Shown one piece after another: positions 33,233-42,567 of a DNA stretch of 64,000 bases (within the stretch, counting starts at the first letter, position 1; each line of letters begins with the position of its first letter). This stretch comes from Halomonas dongshanensis (GTDB lineage: Bacteria > Pseudomonadota > Gammaproteobacteria > Pseudomonadales > Halomonadaceae), in NCBI RefSeq assembly GCF_024790395.1, contig NZ_JAJISC010000001.1, positions 310,001 through 374,000 on the forward strand, in the 5' to 3' direction. Under the pieces are notes generated by a model. That model did not search any database and was not told the origin of the DNA. It saw only the letters and a program-made list of their open reading frames with translations. The position numbers were made by a program, and so were the translations under genes.

Positions 33233-34288
33233 ATGCTGATGCTCGCTTCACTGCCTTTTGCTCGTCGCCTGCTGCTCGTGGGTGCCTCTGTTACGCTCGC
33301 ACTCTCTTCGTTGAACGCCGAGGCGCAAACGCCTATTCGTTTCCAGCTCGACTGGCGCTTCGAAGGCCCGGCGGCACCCTTTTTGATGGCTGCCGAGCGC
33401 GGTTATTTCGCCGAAGAGGGGTTAAACGTTCAAATCGACGTGGGAAGCGGCTCAGCGGGCGCGATCAATCGCGTTGCCTCGGGCGCCTACGAAATGGGCT
33501 TTGGCGATCTCAACGCCTTGGTCGAGTTTCTCGCCGAAAACCCCGATGGCCCCGGCATCCATGGCGTCTATATCGTCTACGATGGTACGCCCACATCCAT
33601 CTTCGTGCGCCGCGATAGCGGTATCGCCTCGCCCGCCGATCTGGTCGGCAAGACCATCGCCGCCCCCGCCTTCGATACCGGCTACCGCGCCTGGGGTATT
33701 TTTGCTGCCGCCAATGGCTTGGCCGAAGACGCCGTCGAGTGGCAAAACGTCGACCCTACGCTGCGCGAAACGTTGCTCACCCGTGGCGATGTCGATGCCA
33801 TCACCGGATTTTACTTCACTAGCCTGCTCAACCTCGAAGAGCGCGGGCTGGGCGAAGACGAACTCACCATCATGCCGTTTCCCGACTATGGCGTACCGCT
33901 ATACGGCAACGCCATTATCGTCAGCGACGCCTTCGCCGAGGCCAACCCCGACGCCGTGCGTGGCTTTTTGCGCGCCTTCAACCGCGCCTTGGGCGATACC
34001 CTCGATGACCCGCAGGCCGCCGTCGACTACGTCAAGGCGCGTGATGGCTTGATCGACACGGCAATGGAAACGCGCCGCCTCGAACTGGCGCTGCAAAGCG
34101 CTGTGGATACGCCCGATGCACGCCAGAACGGCGTGGGCGGCGTGGATGAGGCACGCTTGGCATCGGCGATCCAGCTGGTTGCCGATGCCTATGACCTACC
34201 GGCGGTGCCGTCGCCTGATCAGGTCTTCGATGCGCGCTATCTGCCGCCCGTCGAGGAGCGCATGCTGCTACCCGCGGCGGGAGAGTGA
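33233..34288 (+). CDS. NitT/TauT-type ABC transporter substrate-binding protein (NMT1/ThiY-like)
   Basis: A periplasmic receptor of about 351 residues in the NMT1/THI5-like SBP group. After a signal peptide ending SSLNAEA the mature protein begins QTPIRFQLDWRFEGPAAPFLMAAERGYFAEEGLNV, the family's opening with its aromatic ligand contact. ASGAYEMGFGDLNALVEFLAENP and PADLVGKTIAAPAFDTGYRAW are further landmarks. Ligands in this group include pyrimidine thiamin precursors, taurine, nitrate and aromatic acids; none can be assigned. ATG 33233 is preferred over the upstream ATG 33179 because AAGGTG precedes it by 8 bases and the signal peptide is then N-terminal. The ATPase and permease genes follow. 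Confidence 0.85.
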   Translation: MLMLASLPFARRLLLVGASVTLALSSLNAEAQTPIRFQLDWRFEGPAAPFLMAAERGYFAEEGLNVQIDVGSGSAGAINRVASGAYEMGFGDLNALVEFLAENPDGPGIHGVYIVYDGTPTSIFVRRDSGIASPADLVGKTIAAPAFDTGYRAWGIFAAANGLAEDAVEWQNVDPTLRETLLTRGDVDAITGFYFTSLLNLEERGLGEDELTIMPFPDYGVPLYGNAIIVSDAFAEANPDAVRGFLRAFNRALGDTLDDPQAAVDYVKARDGLIDTAMETRRLELALQSAVDTPDARQNGVGGVDEARLASAIQLVADAYDLPAVPSPDQVFDARYLPPVEERMLLPAAGE

Positions 34289-34290
34289 GG

Positions 34291-35070
34291 ATGACGGCGT
34301 TCGTCGAATTCGATGCCGTCAGCCACGCCTACGATGGCTCGGGTAACGCCATCGAGGGGATCGATCTCAAGATTCGCGAAGGCGAGTTCGTCGCCTTCGT
34401 CGGCCCCTCTGGCTGCGGCAAGTCCACCTTCATGAAGCTCTGCACCGGGCTTCAGTTTCCTACTCAAGGTGCGGTCCGTGTGGCCGGAGAGGGCGTGGCG
34501 GGGCCGCTTAAGATCTCGGGCATGGCGTTTCAAAACGCCAACCTGCTGCCTTGGCGCACCACGCTCGATAACGTCTTACTGCCACTAGAGATCGTGCAGC
34601 CTTACCGCCAACAGTTTCGCAAACGGCGGGAGGAGTTCGTCGGCTGGGCGCGCGATTTGCTCGAAACGGTCGGGCTTGCCGACTATGCCGACAAATACCC
34701 GTGGCAGCTTTCTGGCGGTATGCAGCAGCGCGCATCGATCTGTCGCGCGCTGATTCACCGCCCGCAGCTATTGATGCTCGACGAACCCTTCGGGGCGCTT
34801 GACGCCTTCACTCGCGAAGAGCTTTGGTGCGTGCTGCGCGATCTATGGCAGGCGCAGCGCTTCACCGTCATCCTGGTGACTCACGATCTGCGCGAAGCCG
34901 CCTTCTTGGCCGATACCGTCTACGTCATGAGCCGCCGACCAGGGCGCGTGGTCGAGCGCCGCGAAATCGACCTGCCGCGCCCGAGGCCCCTTGAAGCCAC
35001 CTACGAAAAGCCTTTCATCGAGCTGGTCCAGGATTTGCGTAGCCAGATCGGCGATATTCGCAGTTCCTGA
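34291..35070 (+). CDS. NitT/TauT-type ABC transporter ATP-binding protein
   Basis: A 259-residue ABC ATPase that powers the importer. It carries Walker A (GPSGCGKST near residue 38), a Q-loop (AFQNANLLPWRT), the signature LSGGMQQRASICRAL near residue 147, Walker B (LLMLDEPFGALD) and the switch His (VTHDLREA). The LLPWRT and DEPFGALDAFTREEL forms are typical of the nitrate/sulfonate/thiamin-precursor (SsuB/TauB/ThiZ) subfamily. The ATG is preceded by GGGAG at 7 bases and sits 3 bases after the receptor stop, so translation is likely coupled; GTG 34285 is an alternative. Confidence 0.9.
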   Translation: MTAFVEFDAVSHAYDGSGNAIEGIDLKIREGEFVAFVGPSGCGKSTFMKLCTGLQFPTQGAVRVAGEGVAGPLKISGMAFQNANLLPWRTTLDNVLLPLEIVQPYRQQFRKRREEFVGWARDLLETVGLADYADKYPWQLSGGMQQRASICRALIHRPQLLMLDEPFGALDAFTREELWCVLRDLWQAQRFTVILVTHDLREAAFLADTVYVMSRRPGRVVERREIDLPRPRPLEATYEKPFIELVQDLRSQIGDIRSS

Positions 35071-35120
35071 CGTTTCGTTACGATTTTACGTTTCTATTTG
35101 TCGTTCTAAGAGGTCACGTC

Positions 35121-35888
35121 ATGCGCGCTTTTTCCCCTTCGCTCGAACGCTTGGCGCCCTGGGCAGCGGTCGTCGTATTAATCCTGCTGTGGGAGGGGCT
35201 GGTGCGTCTTTTTCAGGTGCCGAGCTTCATCTTTCCCAGCGCTCTGGACGCCGGTCGCGCGCTGATCGATTACGCCGGGCCCATTGGCAAGCACTCCTGG
35301 CAGACCTTTTGGACCACGCTGATCGGCTTTGGCCTAGGCGTCGTCGTGGGGTTGGCACTAGGCATCACCATTGGCGCCTCGCGATTTCTCTACAACGCCT
35401 GCTACCCGCTGCTGGTGGGGTTCAATGCCATTCCCAAAGTCGCGTTCGTGCCCATCTTGGTGGTGTGGTTCGGCATTGGGTCGGTACCGGCGATCCTCAC
35501 TGCCTTTTTGATTTGCTTCTTTCCCATCGTGGTCAACGTGGCCACCGGGCTTGCTACGCTCGAACCGGAAATGGAGGACGTGCTGCGCGTGCTTGGCGCC
35601 CGGCGCATCGACGTGCTGTTGAAAGTAGGCTTACCCCGCTCGCTGCCCTACTTCTTCGCCTCGCTCAAGGTGGCGATTACGCTCGCCTTCGTCGGCACCG
35701 TGGTGTCGGAGACGGTAGCCTCCAACCAGGGCATTGGCTATTTGATGATGAGCGCGGGCTCGCAGATGCGCATGGGGTTGGTGTTCGCGGGCTTGATCGT
35801 GATCAGCGCCATGGCGATGGTGATGTACGAGCTCTTCTCCTGGCTCGAAAAACGCATGACCGGCTGGGCGCATCGCGGCCAGCGCTGA
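35121..35888 (+). CDS. NitT/TauT-type ABC transporter permease
   Basis: A 255-residue inner-membrane permease with about six helices. The cytoplasmic EAA coupling loop is the segment MEDVLRVLGARRIDVLLKVGLPRSLPYFFASLKVAI in overview, near residues 152-190. VPSFIFPSALDAGRAL near the N-terminus and FNAIPKVAFVPILVVWFGIG near residue 100 are subfamily landmarks. It is the third gene of the receptor-ATPase-permease operon, 50 bases after the ATPase gene. Its end lies 29 bases from the convergent DUF481 gene. Confidence 0.9.
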   Translation: MRAFSPSLERLAPWAAVVVLILLWEGLVRLFQVPSFIFPSALDAGRALIDYAGPIGKHSWQTFWTTLIGFGLGVVVGLALGITIGASRFLYNACYPLLVGFNAIPKVAFVPILVVWFGIGSVPAILTAFLICFFPIVVNVATGLATLEPEMEDVLRVLGARRIDVLLKVGLPRSLPYFFASLKVAITLAFVGTVVSETVASNQGIGYLMMSAGSQMRMGLVFAGLIVISAMAMVMYELFSWLEKRMTGWAHRGQR

Positions 35889-35917
35889 TGACCCCTGACG
35901 GTTACCAGCGGTTACGT

Positions 35918-36664
35918 TTACCAGCGATAGAGCAGCGAGGCGCTCGTTGTATGGTCGGTCTGCTCACTGGTATCGTCCGGTGGCTCGGAGTTGTGCTTGA
36001 TCTCGTGGGAGAGGCGCAGCGACATGCGCGAGTTGAGACGAGCGGTTAGGGCGGTCAACGAGCGCGAGGTGGTGTTTTGATCGGTGTACTCCACCGACAT
36101 CTCCTGCTCGAGGTCGGCGAACTGTGAAAACTCCCAGCGGTAATCGAGGGCAGAGTAGGCCACCAGTAGCCGCTCGTTGTCGTCGTCGCGCAGGCGGTCA
36201 TCACGGTAGCCGGGTCCTGCTTCCAGTGACAGGTAGTGACGCTCGCCGCTGAGGAGATGACGGCCGTAGCCGCCGATGACCGAGAGCTGCTGGTCGTAAC
36301 CGGCAAAGCGATCTTTCTCCCAGCGGGCGAAACCAAAGAGATAGTGCGGGCCGCTGAAATCAAAGCGCTCGCGCGCCGAGAGCAGGTACTGCTCGGCGCT
36401 GGTCTCGCCATCTTTGCTGACGTTGCGCACCTCGCCGCGTAGCGAATGGGTGAAGGGACCCGTGAGCCACGTCAGGCGCGTCTTGCCGATCAGCGTGCGG
36501 CTATCGGTATTGCCCGAGAGCTGGGTGAAGCCGAGCTCGGCGTCGCCGCTGAAAATGGGCGCATCTTCGCCCGGCGCGGGCGGCGCATAGAACGGATTGG
36601 CGCTGGCATGAGATGCCACAAATAGGCTGCCAAGCAGCATGATGAATGGGCCCCTAGCCAACAC
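35918..36664 (-). CDS. DUF481 outer-membrane protein (YdiY-like)
   Basis: A 248-residue protein with a signal peptide (ending ASHASA) and a C-terminal domain of alternating beta-strands that finishes in aromatic LLYRW, as expected for an outer-membrane beta-barrel. The opening SGDAELGFTQLSGNTDSRTLIGKTRLTW is the DUF481 signature. E. coli YdiY is acid-inducible; the family's role is unknown. GTG was chosen because GGGGGAG precedes it by 6 bases; ATG 36640 also leaves a short signal. The gene is monocistronic, convergent with the ABC permease gene and divergent from the histidine kinase gene. Confidence 0.82.
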   Translation of the reverse strand: MLARGPFIMLLGSLFVASHASANPFYAPPAPGEDAPIFSGDAELGFTQLSGNTDSRTLIGKTRLTWLTGPFTHSLRGEVRNVSKDGETSAEQYLLSARERFDFSGPHYLFGFARWEKDRFAGYDQQLSVIGGYGRHLLSGERHYLSLEAGPGYRDDRLRDDDNERLLVAYSALDYRWEFSQFADLEQEMSVEYTDQNTTSRSLTALTARLNSRMSLRLSHEIKHNSEPPDDTSEQTDHTTSASLLYRW

Positions 36665-36786
36665 CCTTCTCCCCCTTTAGTCGAAAAGCCTTTACCCGCA
36701 AGCGTGTCATAATGGGCCACAAATAGGCGCCTGAGTTCCGCTTGGGCGCGTTTTCCTTGCTGATTCTTCCTCTTGGCGATGCGCCC

Positions 36787-38514
36787 ATGACTCCGCCACG
36801 CTCTCGCACCCTCGCCGAACTCCAGCGTTTTCGCCGCCCGCGCGCCAAGCGACGCTGGTACAAGCGCAGCTTTCGCCTACAGGTCATGCTGCTGGTCGGT
36901 CTCCTGCTGGCGGGCATGCTACTGGCCCAGGGCACCTACCTCAATCACCGCAAGGCCGACATCATCAGCCACCAGATGGGCGAGCGGGCGCTGGCGGTGG
37001 CCCAGAGCGTGGCGGTGATGCCCGAGATCATCGCCGCCTTTGCCGAGCCCGACCCCGCCGCGCGCATTCAGCCCATCGCCGAGCGCATTCGCCATGCCAC
37101 CGGCGCGCGCTACGTCGTGGTCGGCAATTCCGAGTCGATCCGTTACTCCCACCCGGTGCCCGAGCGCATTGGTCAGCACATGGTCGGCGGCGACAACGAG
37201 CAGGCGCTGCGCTATGGCGCCTCCTACATCTCCGAGGCCACCGGTTCACTGGGCACGGCCATGCGCGGCAAGACTCCAGTGCGCGACGCCGATGGCAACA
37301 TCATTGGCATCGTCTCGGTCGGTTTTATGCTCGACCGCGTGGCCATGGATATTGGTCGCTACACCAGCCTTGGCTGGGCGTTGGTGGCGCTGATGATCGT
37401 GCTTGGCTTTGCCGGGGCCTACTGGCTCTCGCAGCATCTCAAGCGCGTGATCCTGGGGCTCGAACCCTACGAAATCGCGCGTTTGGCGATCGAGAAAGAG
37501 GCGATCTTACAGTCGATCCACGAAGGCATTCTCGCCATCAACAGCGACGGCCATATTACGCTGGTGAATCAGCAGGCGCGACGCTTTCTCGACTTGCCCG
37601 ACGATCACGTGTTGCTGGGACAGCCGATTCAGGCGGTCGTGCCCAATACGCGCCTGCTCGATGTGATCAGGCGCGGCGAACAGGAGTTCGACCAGGAGAT
37701 GTGGCTTGGCGACCATCCGGTGGTGGTCAACCGCGTGCCGATTCTCTACGAAGGCGAAGTGGAGGGGGCGGTGGCGACCTTTCGCAGCCGCCGGGAAATC
37801 ATCGACCTTTCTCAGGCGCTGACCCAAGCGAGCCGCGACGTCGATATGCTGCGCGCCCAGGCCCACGAGTTCTCCAACAAGCTCTATACCATCTCCGGGC
37901 TTTTGCAGCTTGACCGCCGCGATGAAGCGCTGGCGCTGATCCATCAAGAGACCGCCCGCGCCCAACAGCAGATGAGCTTTCTCATGCGCCGGGTGGCCGA
38001 TACCGTTTTGAGCGGCACGCTGCTTGGTAAGCTCACCCGCGCGCGGGAGCTCGGTGTTGCCCTCGAGATCGACGAGCAGAGCTCGCTCTCCTGCCCGCTG
38101 ACGCCTACGGGCCAGGAGGTAATGATGAGTGTGGTCGGCAACCTGCTTGATAACGCCTGCCACGCGGCGCTAAACGGCCCCCACGCCGAGAACCCTCGGG
38201 TGCGTCTCTTTTTCACCGACCTCGGTGAGCAGTTGCTCGTCGAAGTCGAGGACAACGGCTCAGGCGTGCCGCCTGCGCTTGCAGAGGCGATCTTCACCGA
38301 AGGGTTTTCGACCAAGCAGGGCAAGCATTTGGGCATTGGGTTGGCGCTGGTCGAAAGGCTTTGCCGTCAGCACCATGGGGCGGTGACGCTGGAGGAGAGC
38401 GAGCTGGGCGGGGCCTGCTTCATCGTCGTGCTGGATCGCGGGCTATGCGCTCAGCGTGCGCCAACGCTTGCTGAACGCCGACAATCACAGGGAGAACCAT
38501 CGCATGGCCACTGA
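36787..38514 (+). CDS. sensor histidine kinase, CitA/DcuS type
   Basis: A membrane sensor of about 575 residues for extracellular di- or tricarboxylates. Layout: basic N-terminus, first membrane helix near residues 33-50, a periplasmic Cache/PDC domain (ARYVVVGNSESIRYSHPVPERIG, GIVSVGFMLDRV), a second helix near residues 193-212, a PAS domain (EGILAINSDGHITLVNQQARRFL) and a kinase core with the phosphoacceptor His in AQAHEFSNKLYTISGLLQL, N-box NLLDNACHAA, DNGSGVPP and GIGLALVERL. The HEFSNKL motif is diagnostic for the CitA/DcuS group. The start ATG lacks a clear Shine-Dalgarno. The response-regulator gene overlaps its end, and tctCBA follows, so tricarboxylates are the likely signal. Confidence 0.88.
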   Translation: MTPPRSRTLAELQRFRRPRAKRRWYKRSFRLQVMLLVGLLLAGMLLAQGTYLNHRKADIISHQMGERALAVAQSVAVMPEIIAAFAEPDPAARIQPIAERIRHATGARYVVVGNSESIRYSHPVPERIGQHMVGGDNEQALRYGASYISEATGSLGTAMRGKTPVRDADGNIIGIVSVGFMLDRVAMDIGRYTSLGWALVALMIVLGFAGAYWLSQHLKRVILGLEPYEIARLAIEKEAILQSIHEGILAINSDGHITLVNQQARRFLDLPDDHVLLGQPIQAVVPNTRLLDVIRRGEQEFDQEMWLGDHPVVVNRVPILYEGEVEGAVATFRSRREIIDLSQALTQASRDVDMLRAQAHEFSNKLYTISGLLQLDRRDEALALIHQETARAQQQMSFLMRRVADTVLSGTLLGKLTRARELGVALEIDEQSSLSCPLTPTGQEVMMSVVGNLLDNACHAALNGPHAENPRVRLFFTDLGEQLLVEVEDNGSGVPPALAEAIFTEGFSTKQGKHLGIGLALVERLCRQHHGAVTLEESELGGACFIVVLDRGLCAQRAPTLAERRQSQGEPSHGH

Positions 38515-39247
38515 CGTTTTGGCGCCACCGTACGGCATTTTGGTCGTCGAAGACGATTTTCGCATTGCCGAGATACATAGCGCCTTCATCGAGCAGAGCG
38601 ATGGCTTTCGCGTCGTCGGCATGGCACGCAGCGGCAGCGAGGCGCGCGCCGTAATGGCCGAGCGCGGCGATGAGGTGGCGCTGATTCTGCTCGACGCCTA
38701 TCTGCCGGACGTCGAGGGACTCACACTTTTATGGGATCTACGTCGCCAGTATCTGCACGTCGATATCGTCATGGTTACCGCTGCGCGTGAGGTCGAGACC
38801 ATCTCCGAAGCGCTGCGCAGCGGCGTGTTCGACTATCTGATCAAGCCCATCGAGGCCGCGCGCCTGCATCAGATGCTCGCGCGCTTTCGCCGCGAGCGCG
38901 AGGCGCTGGCGTGCCGCAACGAAATGAGCCAAGACGAGCTCGATCACGTACTCGCGAGGCTGACCCCCGCACCGGCGCCGCGTGCTTCGCTCAGCGCGCT
39001 GCCCAAGGGGATCGACCGGCTGACGCTGACTAGCGTGATGGAGGCGCTGGCGGCGGCCTCGACGCCGCTGACCGCGATGCAGGTGGCCAAGGCGATGGGG
39101 GCGAGCCGTTCGACGGCTAGACGCTATCTCGAGTTTCTCGTCGCCGAGCAAAGCGTTAACGCCGAGCTAGGCTATGGTGACGTGGGGCGCCCGGAGCGGC
39201 GCTACCGGTTGTTGGAACGCGGTAGCGAGTGGCTGAGCGTGACCTGA
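38504..39247 (+). CDS. response regulator, CitB/DcuR type
   Basis: A 247-residue regulator paired with the upstream kinase. The receiver domain shows the acidic pocket (VVEDDFRIAE), the phosphoacceptor Asp in ILLDAYLPDVEG, a Thr in MVTAARE and Lys in LIKPIEAARL. The C-terminal part has the helix-turn-helix TPLTAMQVAKAMGASRSTARRYLEFLV typical of CitB/DpiA regulators. The ATG, preceded by GGAG at 9 bases, lies inside the last codons of the kinase gene (11-base overlap). It is likely to activate the tct operon through the inverted repeat in the following gap. Confidence 0.9.
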   Translation: MATDVLAPPYGILVVEDDFRIAEIHSAFIEQSDGFRVVGMARSGSEARAVMAERGDEVALILLDAYLPDVEGLTLLWDLRRQYLHVDIVMVTAAREVETISEALRSGVFDYLIKPIEAARLHQMLARFRREREALACRNEMSQDELDHVLARLTPAPAPRASLSALPKGIDRLTLTSVMEALAAASTPLTAMQVAKAMGASRSTARRYLEFLVAEQSVNAELGYGDVGRPERRYRLLERGSEWLSVT

Positions 39248-39279
39248 GCCACCTCCTACTGAATGAACGTTATCCAGTC

Positions 39280-39332
39280 GTGAACACAATGAACAAAACG
39301 CCCAAAATAAACTTTTTGTTCTTTATGTTCAC
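39280..39332. promoter_or_regulatory. long inverted repeat upstream of tctCBA (candidate response-regulator site)
   Basis: The arms GTGAACACAATGAACAAAA and TTTTTGTTCTTTATGTTCAC are complementary except for two positions and are separated by a short AT-rich centre. Each arm holds a GAACA repeat (two half-sites). It lies about 140 bases before tctC and directly after the response-regulator gene, so it is a good candidate for that regulator's binding site. Confidence 0.55.
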
Positions 39333-39471
39333 AAGCTTGTTCCAGGGGGGCGCGCTCTTCTAACGTGCGAGGCTGACATCACAACGACGTCATCCATTAC
39401 AACGCACTCGTTACAACACTCGTAACAACAACGCAGCCATCACAATAACTACCGTACCCGTGGAGAACGCC

Positions 39472-40470
39472 ATGAAGACGCTTTCGCTCAAACGCCTTTC
39501 CGTACTCGCTCTGCCGCTGGCAGCCCTCTCGGGGCTCGGCACTGCCGCTCACGCCCAGGAGTGGACGCCGACGCGCTCGATCGAGTTCATTGCTCCGGCC
39601 AATCCCGGCGGCGGCTGGGACACTCTGGTGCGCACCGTCTCGCGCGTGCTGCAAGAAGAGAACCTGGCCGAGCAGAACTTCGCCGCGATCAACGTGCCCG
39701 GCGGCGGCGGCGCCGTGGCCTGGGCTCAAGTCGCTCGCGATAGCGGTAACCCGCACAAGCTTTTCGCCACCAGCCCGCCGATCATTCTGGTGCCGCTGGC
39801 AGGCGCATCACGCTATGACCACAGCGATTTCACCCCGGTCGCGCGACTGATCACCGACTACTCTATCGTCTTGGTAGCAGCGGACTCTGAGTACCAGAGC
39901 ATCAACGATCTGTTCGATGCACTCAAAGAGAACCCGAGACTCTCCATTGGTGGCGGTAGCGCCCCCGGCTCGATGGATCACATTGCCATCGCCGGTGTCG
40001 CGGCGGCGGCGGGTATGGATGCCGCTAGCGTCAACTACGTACCGTTCTCTGGCGGTGGAGATGCCATGACCAACCTGATGGGCGGCCATATCGAGGCGGT
40101 CGTCACCGGTGCCGGTGAAGCGGTAGGCCAGCTTGGCGAAGGCAGCCAGCTGCGTGCGCTTGGCGTCTCCTCTCCCGAGCGCCTTGGCGGCGGGCTCGAA
40201 GACGTGCCCACTTATCAAGAGCAGGGCGTCGATTACACCTTCGACATCTGGCGCGGCGTGATGGGCGCTCCAGATATGCCCGAAGAGGCGGTGGCCTACT
40301 ACGAGGAGCTGTTTGCCGAAATGCTCGAAACCGACGGTTGGGAGCGCGCTCGTGACCAGCTTGGCTGGATCGATGCCTATCAGAATAGCGAAGAGTTCGG
40401 CGCCTTCCTCGATGAGCAACAAGAGCAGTTCAGTGGCGTGCTCCGCGAGCTAGGCCTGATCGCTCAGTAA
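39472..40470 (+). CDS. tctC: tripartite tricarboxylate transporter substrate-binding protein
   Basis: A 332-residue periplasmic receptor of the Bug/TctC family with a signal peptide (ending AAHAQ). Family landmarks are RSIEFIAPANPGGGWDTLVRTVSRVL near residue 35, NVPGGGGAVAW near residue 77, LSIGGGSAPGSMDHIAIAGV near residue 157, VPFSGGGDAMTNLMGGHIEA near residue 190 and VDYTFDIWRGVMGAP near residue 258. These proteins bind citrate or other carboxylates through backbone and water contacts. GTGGAG lies 6 bases before the ATG. tctB and tctA follow, and a CitA/CitB pair precedes it. Confidence 0.93.
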   Translation: MKTLSLKRLSVLALPLAALSGLGTAAHAQEWTPTRSIEFIAPANPGGGWDTLVRTVSRVLQEENLAEQNFAAINVPGGGGAVAWAQVARDSGNPHKLFATSPPIILVPLAGASRYDHSDFTPVARLITDYSIVLVAADSEYQSINDLFDALKENPRLSIGGGSAPGSMDHIAIAGVAAAAGMDAASVNYVPFSGGGDAMTNLMGGHIEAVVTGAGEAVGQLGEGSQLRALGVSSPERLGGGLEDVPTYQEQGVDYTFDIWRGVMGAPDMPEEAVAYYEELFAEMLETDGWERARDQLGWIDAYQNSEEFGAFLDEQQEQFSGVLRELGLIAQ

Positions 40471-40551
40471 CCCGCTCGTAGCGACGTCTCCCCGGTGGCG
40501 CCTGCCCCCGGGGAGGTTTTCGTCCGTGTCCGATTCGTAGAGAGATACCCC

Positions 40552-41028
40552 ATGACACGACTCAATACCAACCAATGGCTAGCGCTGGTCCTGGCGCTGG
40601 TGGCAGGTGGCTACTTGGCAATGGCCTGGCAGATCCCCACCTTCCCGCTACCCCGGCCCATCGATTCCGATCTTTTCCCCAAGGTGTTGGGCTTCACGCT
40701 CTTGCTGCTCGCGGTATGTTTGTTCTTCGAAACGCCGAGCGCTGCTGGAGCCGAAGAGGCCGAGGAAGAGCCCGCGACGTCGCCGCTATTCTCGCCCTGG
40801 GGGCGCGTCATCGTCACCGCCGTAGCGGTCGCGGCCTACGCGCTGCTGCTGGTGCCAGCCGGTTTCGTTCTGGCTTCTACGCTGCTCGGCGCGGGGCTTA
40901 CCGCGTTCTACGGCTATCGCCGTCATGTCATCAACCTCGTCACCGTACTGGGCGTGGTGCTGGCGCTCTACCTCACCATGACGCGGGTCATGGACGTCTA
41001 CCTGCCCACGGGCGTGCTGCCTTTCTAA
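40552..41028 (+). CDS. tctB: tripartite tricarboxylate transporter small permease
   Basis: A 158-residue membrane protein with four hydrophobic segments, the size and topology of TctB. It contains the family start LALVLALVAGGYLAMAWQIP and the loop PIDSDLFPKVLGFTLLLLAVCLFFE, then an acidic linker (EEAEEEPA) between helices two and three. The ATG with AGAGA upstream is preferred to an in-frame start 57 bases earlier, which would add a non-conserved extension. It lies between tctC and tctA, 33 bases before the latter. Confidence 0.9.
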   Translation: MTRLNTNQWLALVLALVAGGYLAMAWQIPTFPLPRPIDSDLFPKVLGFTLLLLAVCLFFETPSAAGAEEAEEEPATSPLFSPWGRVIVTAVAVAAYALLLVPAGFVLASTLLGAGLTAFYGYRRHVINLVTVLGVVLALYLTMTRVMDVYLPTGVLPF

Positions 41029-41061
41029 GGCGGCTCTAGCGGTCAAGCGAGAGAATTTCCC

Positions 41062-42549
41062 ATGGATGCCTTGAACAATCTCATGTACGGCTTCGGCATC
41101 GCGCTGGAGCCGATCAACATCGCCTACGTCTTCGCTGGCGTGTTTGCCGGTACCATCATCGGTATGCTGCCGGGGCTTGGGCCGATCAGCGCGCTGGCGC
41201 TGATGATTCCGATCACCTTCGCCATGGAGCCCTCCTCGGGGCTGATTCTGATGGCGGGAGTCTACTACGGCGCCATCTTCGGCGGCTCGACGTCGTCGAT
41301 TCTGCTCAATGCCCCGGGCGTGGCGGGCACGGTGGCCACTTCCTTCGACGGTTACCCCATGGCCAAAAAGGGCATGGCGGGCAAGGCGCTGGCGATTGCA
41401 GCCTACGCTTCGTTCATCGGTGGCACCGTGTCGGTGGTCTTCTTGATGTTGGTGGCGCCGCTGCTCTCCAAGGTAGCGGTCAGCTTCGGTCCGCCGGAGT
41501 ACTTCGCCTTGATGGTGCTGGGCCTGACGGCGGTGGTCTCCCTCTCTGACAAGTCGCTGGTCAAAGGGCTGATTGCCGCCGTGGTCGGCATCATGATCTC
41601 GATCGTGGGTATCGACCTGCAGACTGGTACCGAGCGCTACACCTTCGGCTCCATCCAACTGCTGGACGGTATCGATTTCCTGGTCGTGGCGCTAGGTATC
41701 TTCGCCCTGGCCGAGGTGTTCTACATGCTGCTGCGGGGCGGTGGCGGCAAAGAGGCGCCGCGTAACGCCATCGGCTCGCTCAAGCTTTCGCGTAGCGAAG
41801 TCAAAGAGATCGCGGGGCCGATCAGCCGCAGCTCGGTGTTGGGCTTTTTCACCGGCGTGCTGCCGGGCGCTGGCGCCACCATCGGCTCGTTTTTGGGCTA
41901 CAGCATGGAGAAGCGCCTGGCCAAGGACGGAGACACCTTTGGCCAGGGCAACATCAAAGGCGTCGCCGCGCCTGAGTCGGCCAACAACGCTGCCTGTACC
42001 GGCTCCTTCGTCCCGCTGCTAACGCTTGGCGTACCGGGCTCCGGTACTACGGCGGTGCTGCTGGGCGCACTTCTGGTCATGGGCGTCAACCCTGGCCCGA
42101 TGATGCTCGAACAGCGCCCGGACGTGTTCTGGGGCGTCATCGCCAGTATGTACATCGGCAACATCTTCCTCTTGGTGCTCAACCTGCCGCTGATTCCGTT
42201 GATCGCCAAGATTCTCGACATGCCCAAGCCGCTTTTGCTCTCGCTGATTCTGATCTTCTGCATGATCGGCGTTTACGGCATGAGCTTCAGCGTGTTCGAT
42301 CTACTGCTGCTGCTCGGTTTTGGCCTTCTCGGCCTGGGTATGCGCCTGTTCGGTTTCCCGGCAGCACCCCTGATTCTTGCCTTGATTCTCGGCAACATCA
42401 TGGAAGAGTCCATGCGCCGGGCGCTGCAGATCTCCGGCGGCGACTGGTCGATTTTCATCGACAAGCCGATCTCGCTGGCGCTGCTGGTACTCGCCGTGCT
42501 CTCACTTGGCCTGCCGCTGTTGAAAAAGCGCCGCAAGCGCGCAGTTTAA
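41062..42549 (+). CDS. tctA: tripartite tricarboxylate transporter large permease
   Basis: A 495-residue protein with about 11-12 membrane helices that forms the transport path. TctA signatures are GVFAGTIIGMLPGLGPISALALMIPITF near residue 27, GGSTSSILLNAPGVAGTVATSFDGYPMAKKG near residue 74 and GVLPGAGATIGSFLGYSMEK near residue 268, followed by PLLTLGVPGSGTTAVLLGALLVMGVNPGP. The two GxPG-containing loops are the conserved core. It ends the tctCBA operon, followed by an intrinsic terminator. Confidence 0.95.
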   Translation: MDALNNLMYGFGIALEPINIAYVFAGVFAGTIIGMLPGLGPISALALMIPITFAMEPSSGLILMAGVYYGAIFGGSTSSILLNAPGVAGTVATSFDGYPMAKKGMAGKALAIAAYASFIGGTVSVVFLMLVAPLLSKVAVSFGPPEYFALMVLGLTAVVSLSDKSLVKGLIAAVVGIMISIVGIDLQTGTERYTFGSIQLLDGIDFLVVALGIFALAEVFYMLLRGGGGKEAPRNAIGSLKLSRSEVKEIAGPISRSSVLGFFTGVLPGAGATIGSFLGYSMEKRLAKDGDTFGQGNIKGVAAPESANNAACTGSFVPLLTLGVPGSGTTAVLLGALLVMGVNPGPMMLEQRPDVFWGVIASMYIGNIFLLVLNLPLIPLIAKILDMPKPLLLSLILIFCMIGVYGMSFSVFDLLLLLGFGLLGLGMRLFGFPAAPLILALILGNIMEESMRRALQISGGDWSIFIDKPISLALLVLAVLSLGLPLLKKRRKRAV

Positions 42550-42567
42550 CCGTTTCTTCCCCTTGTT

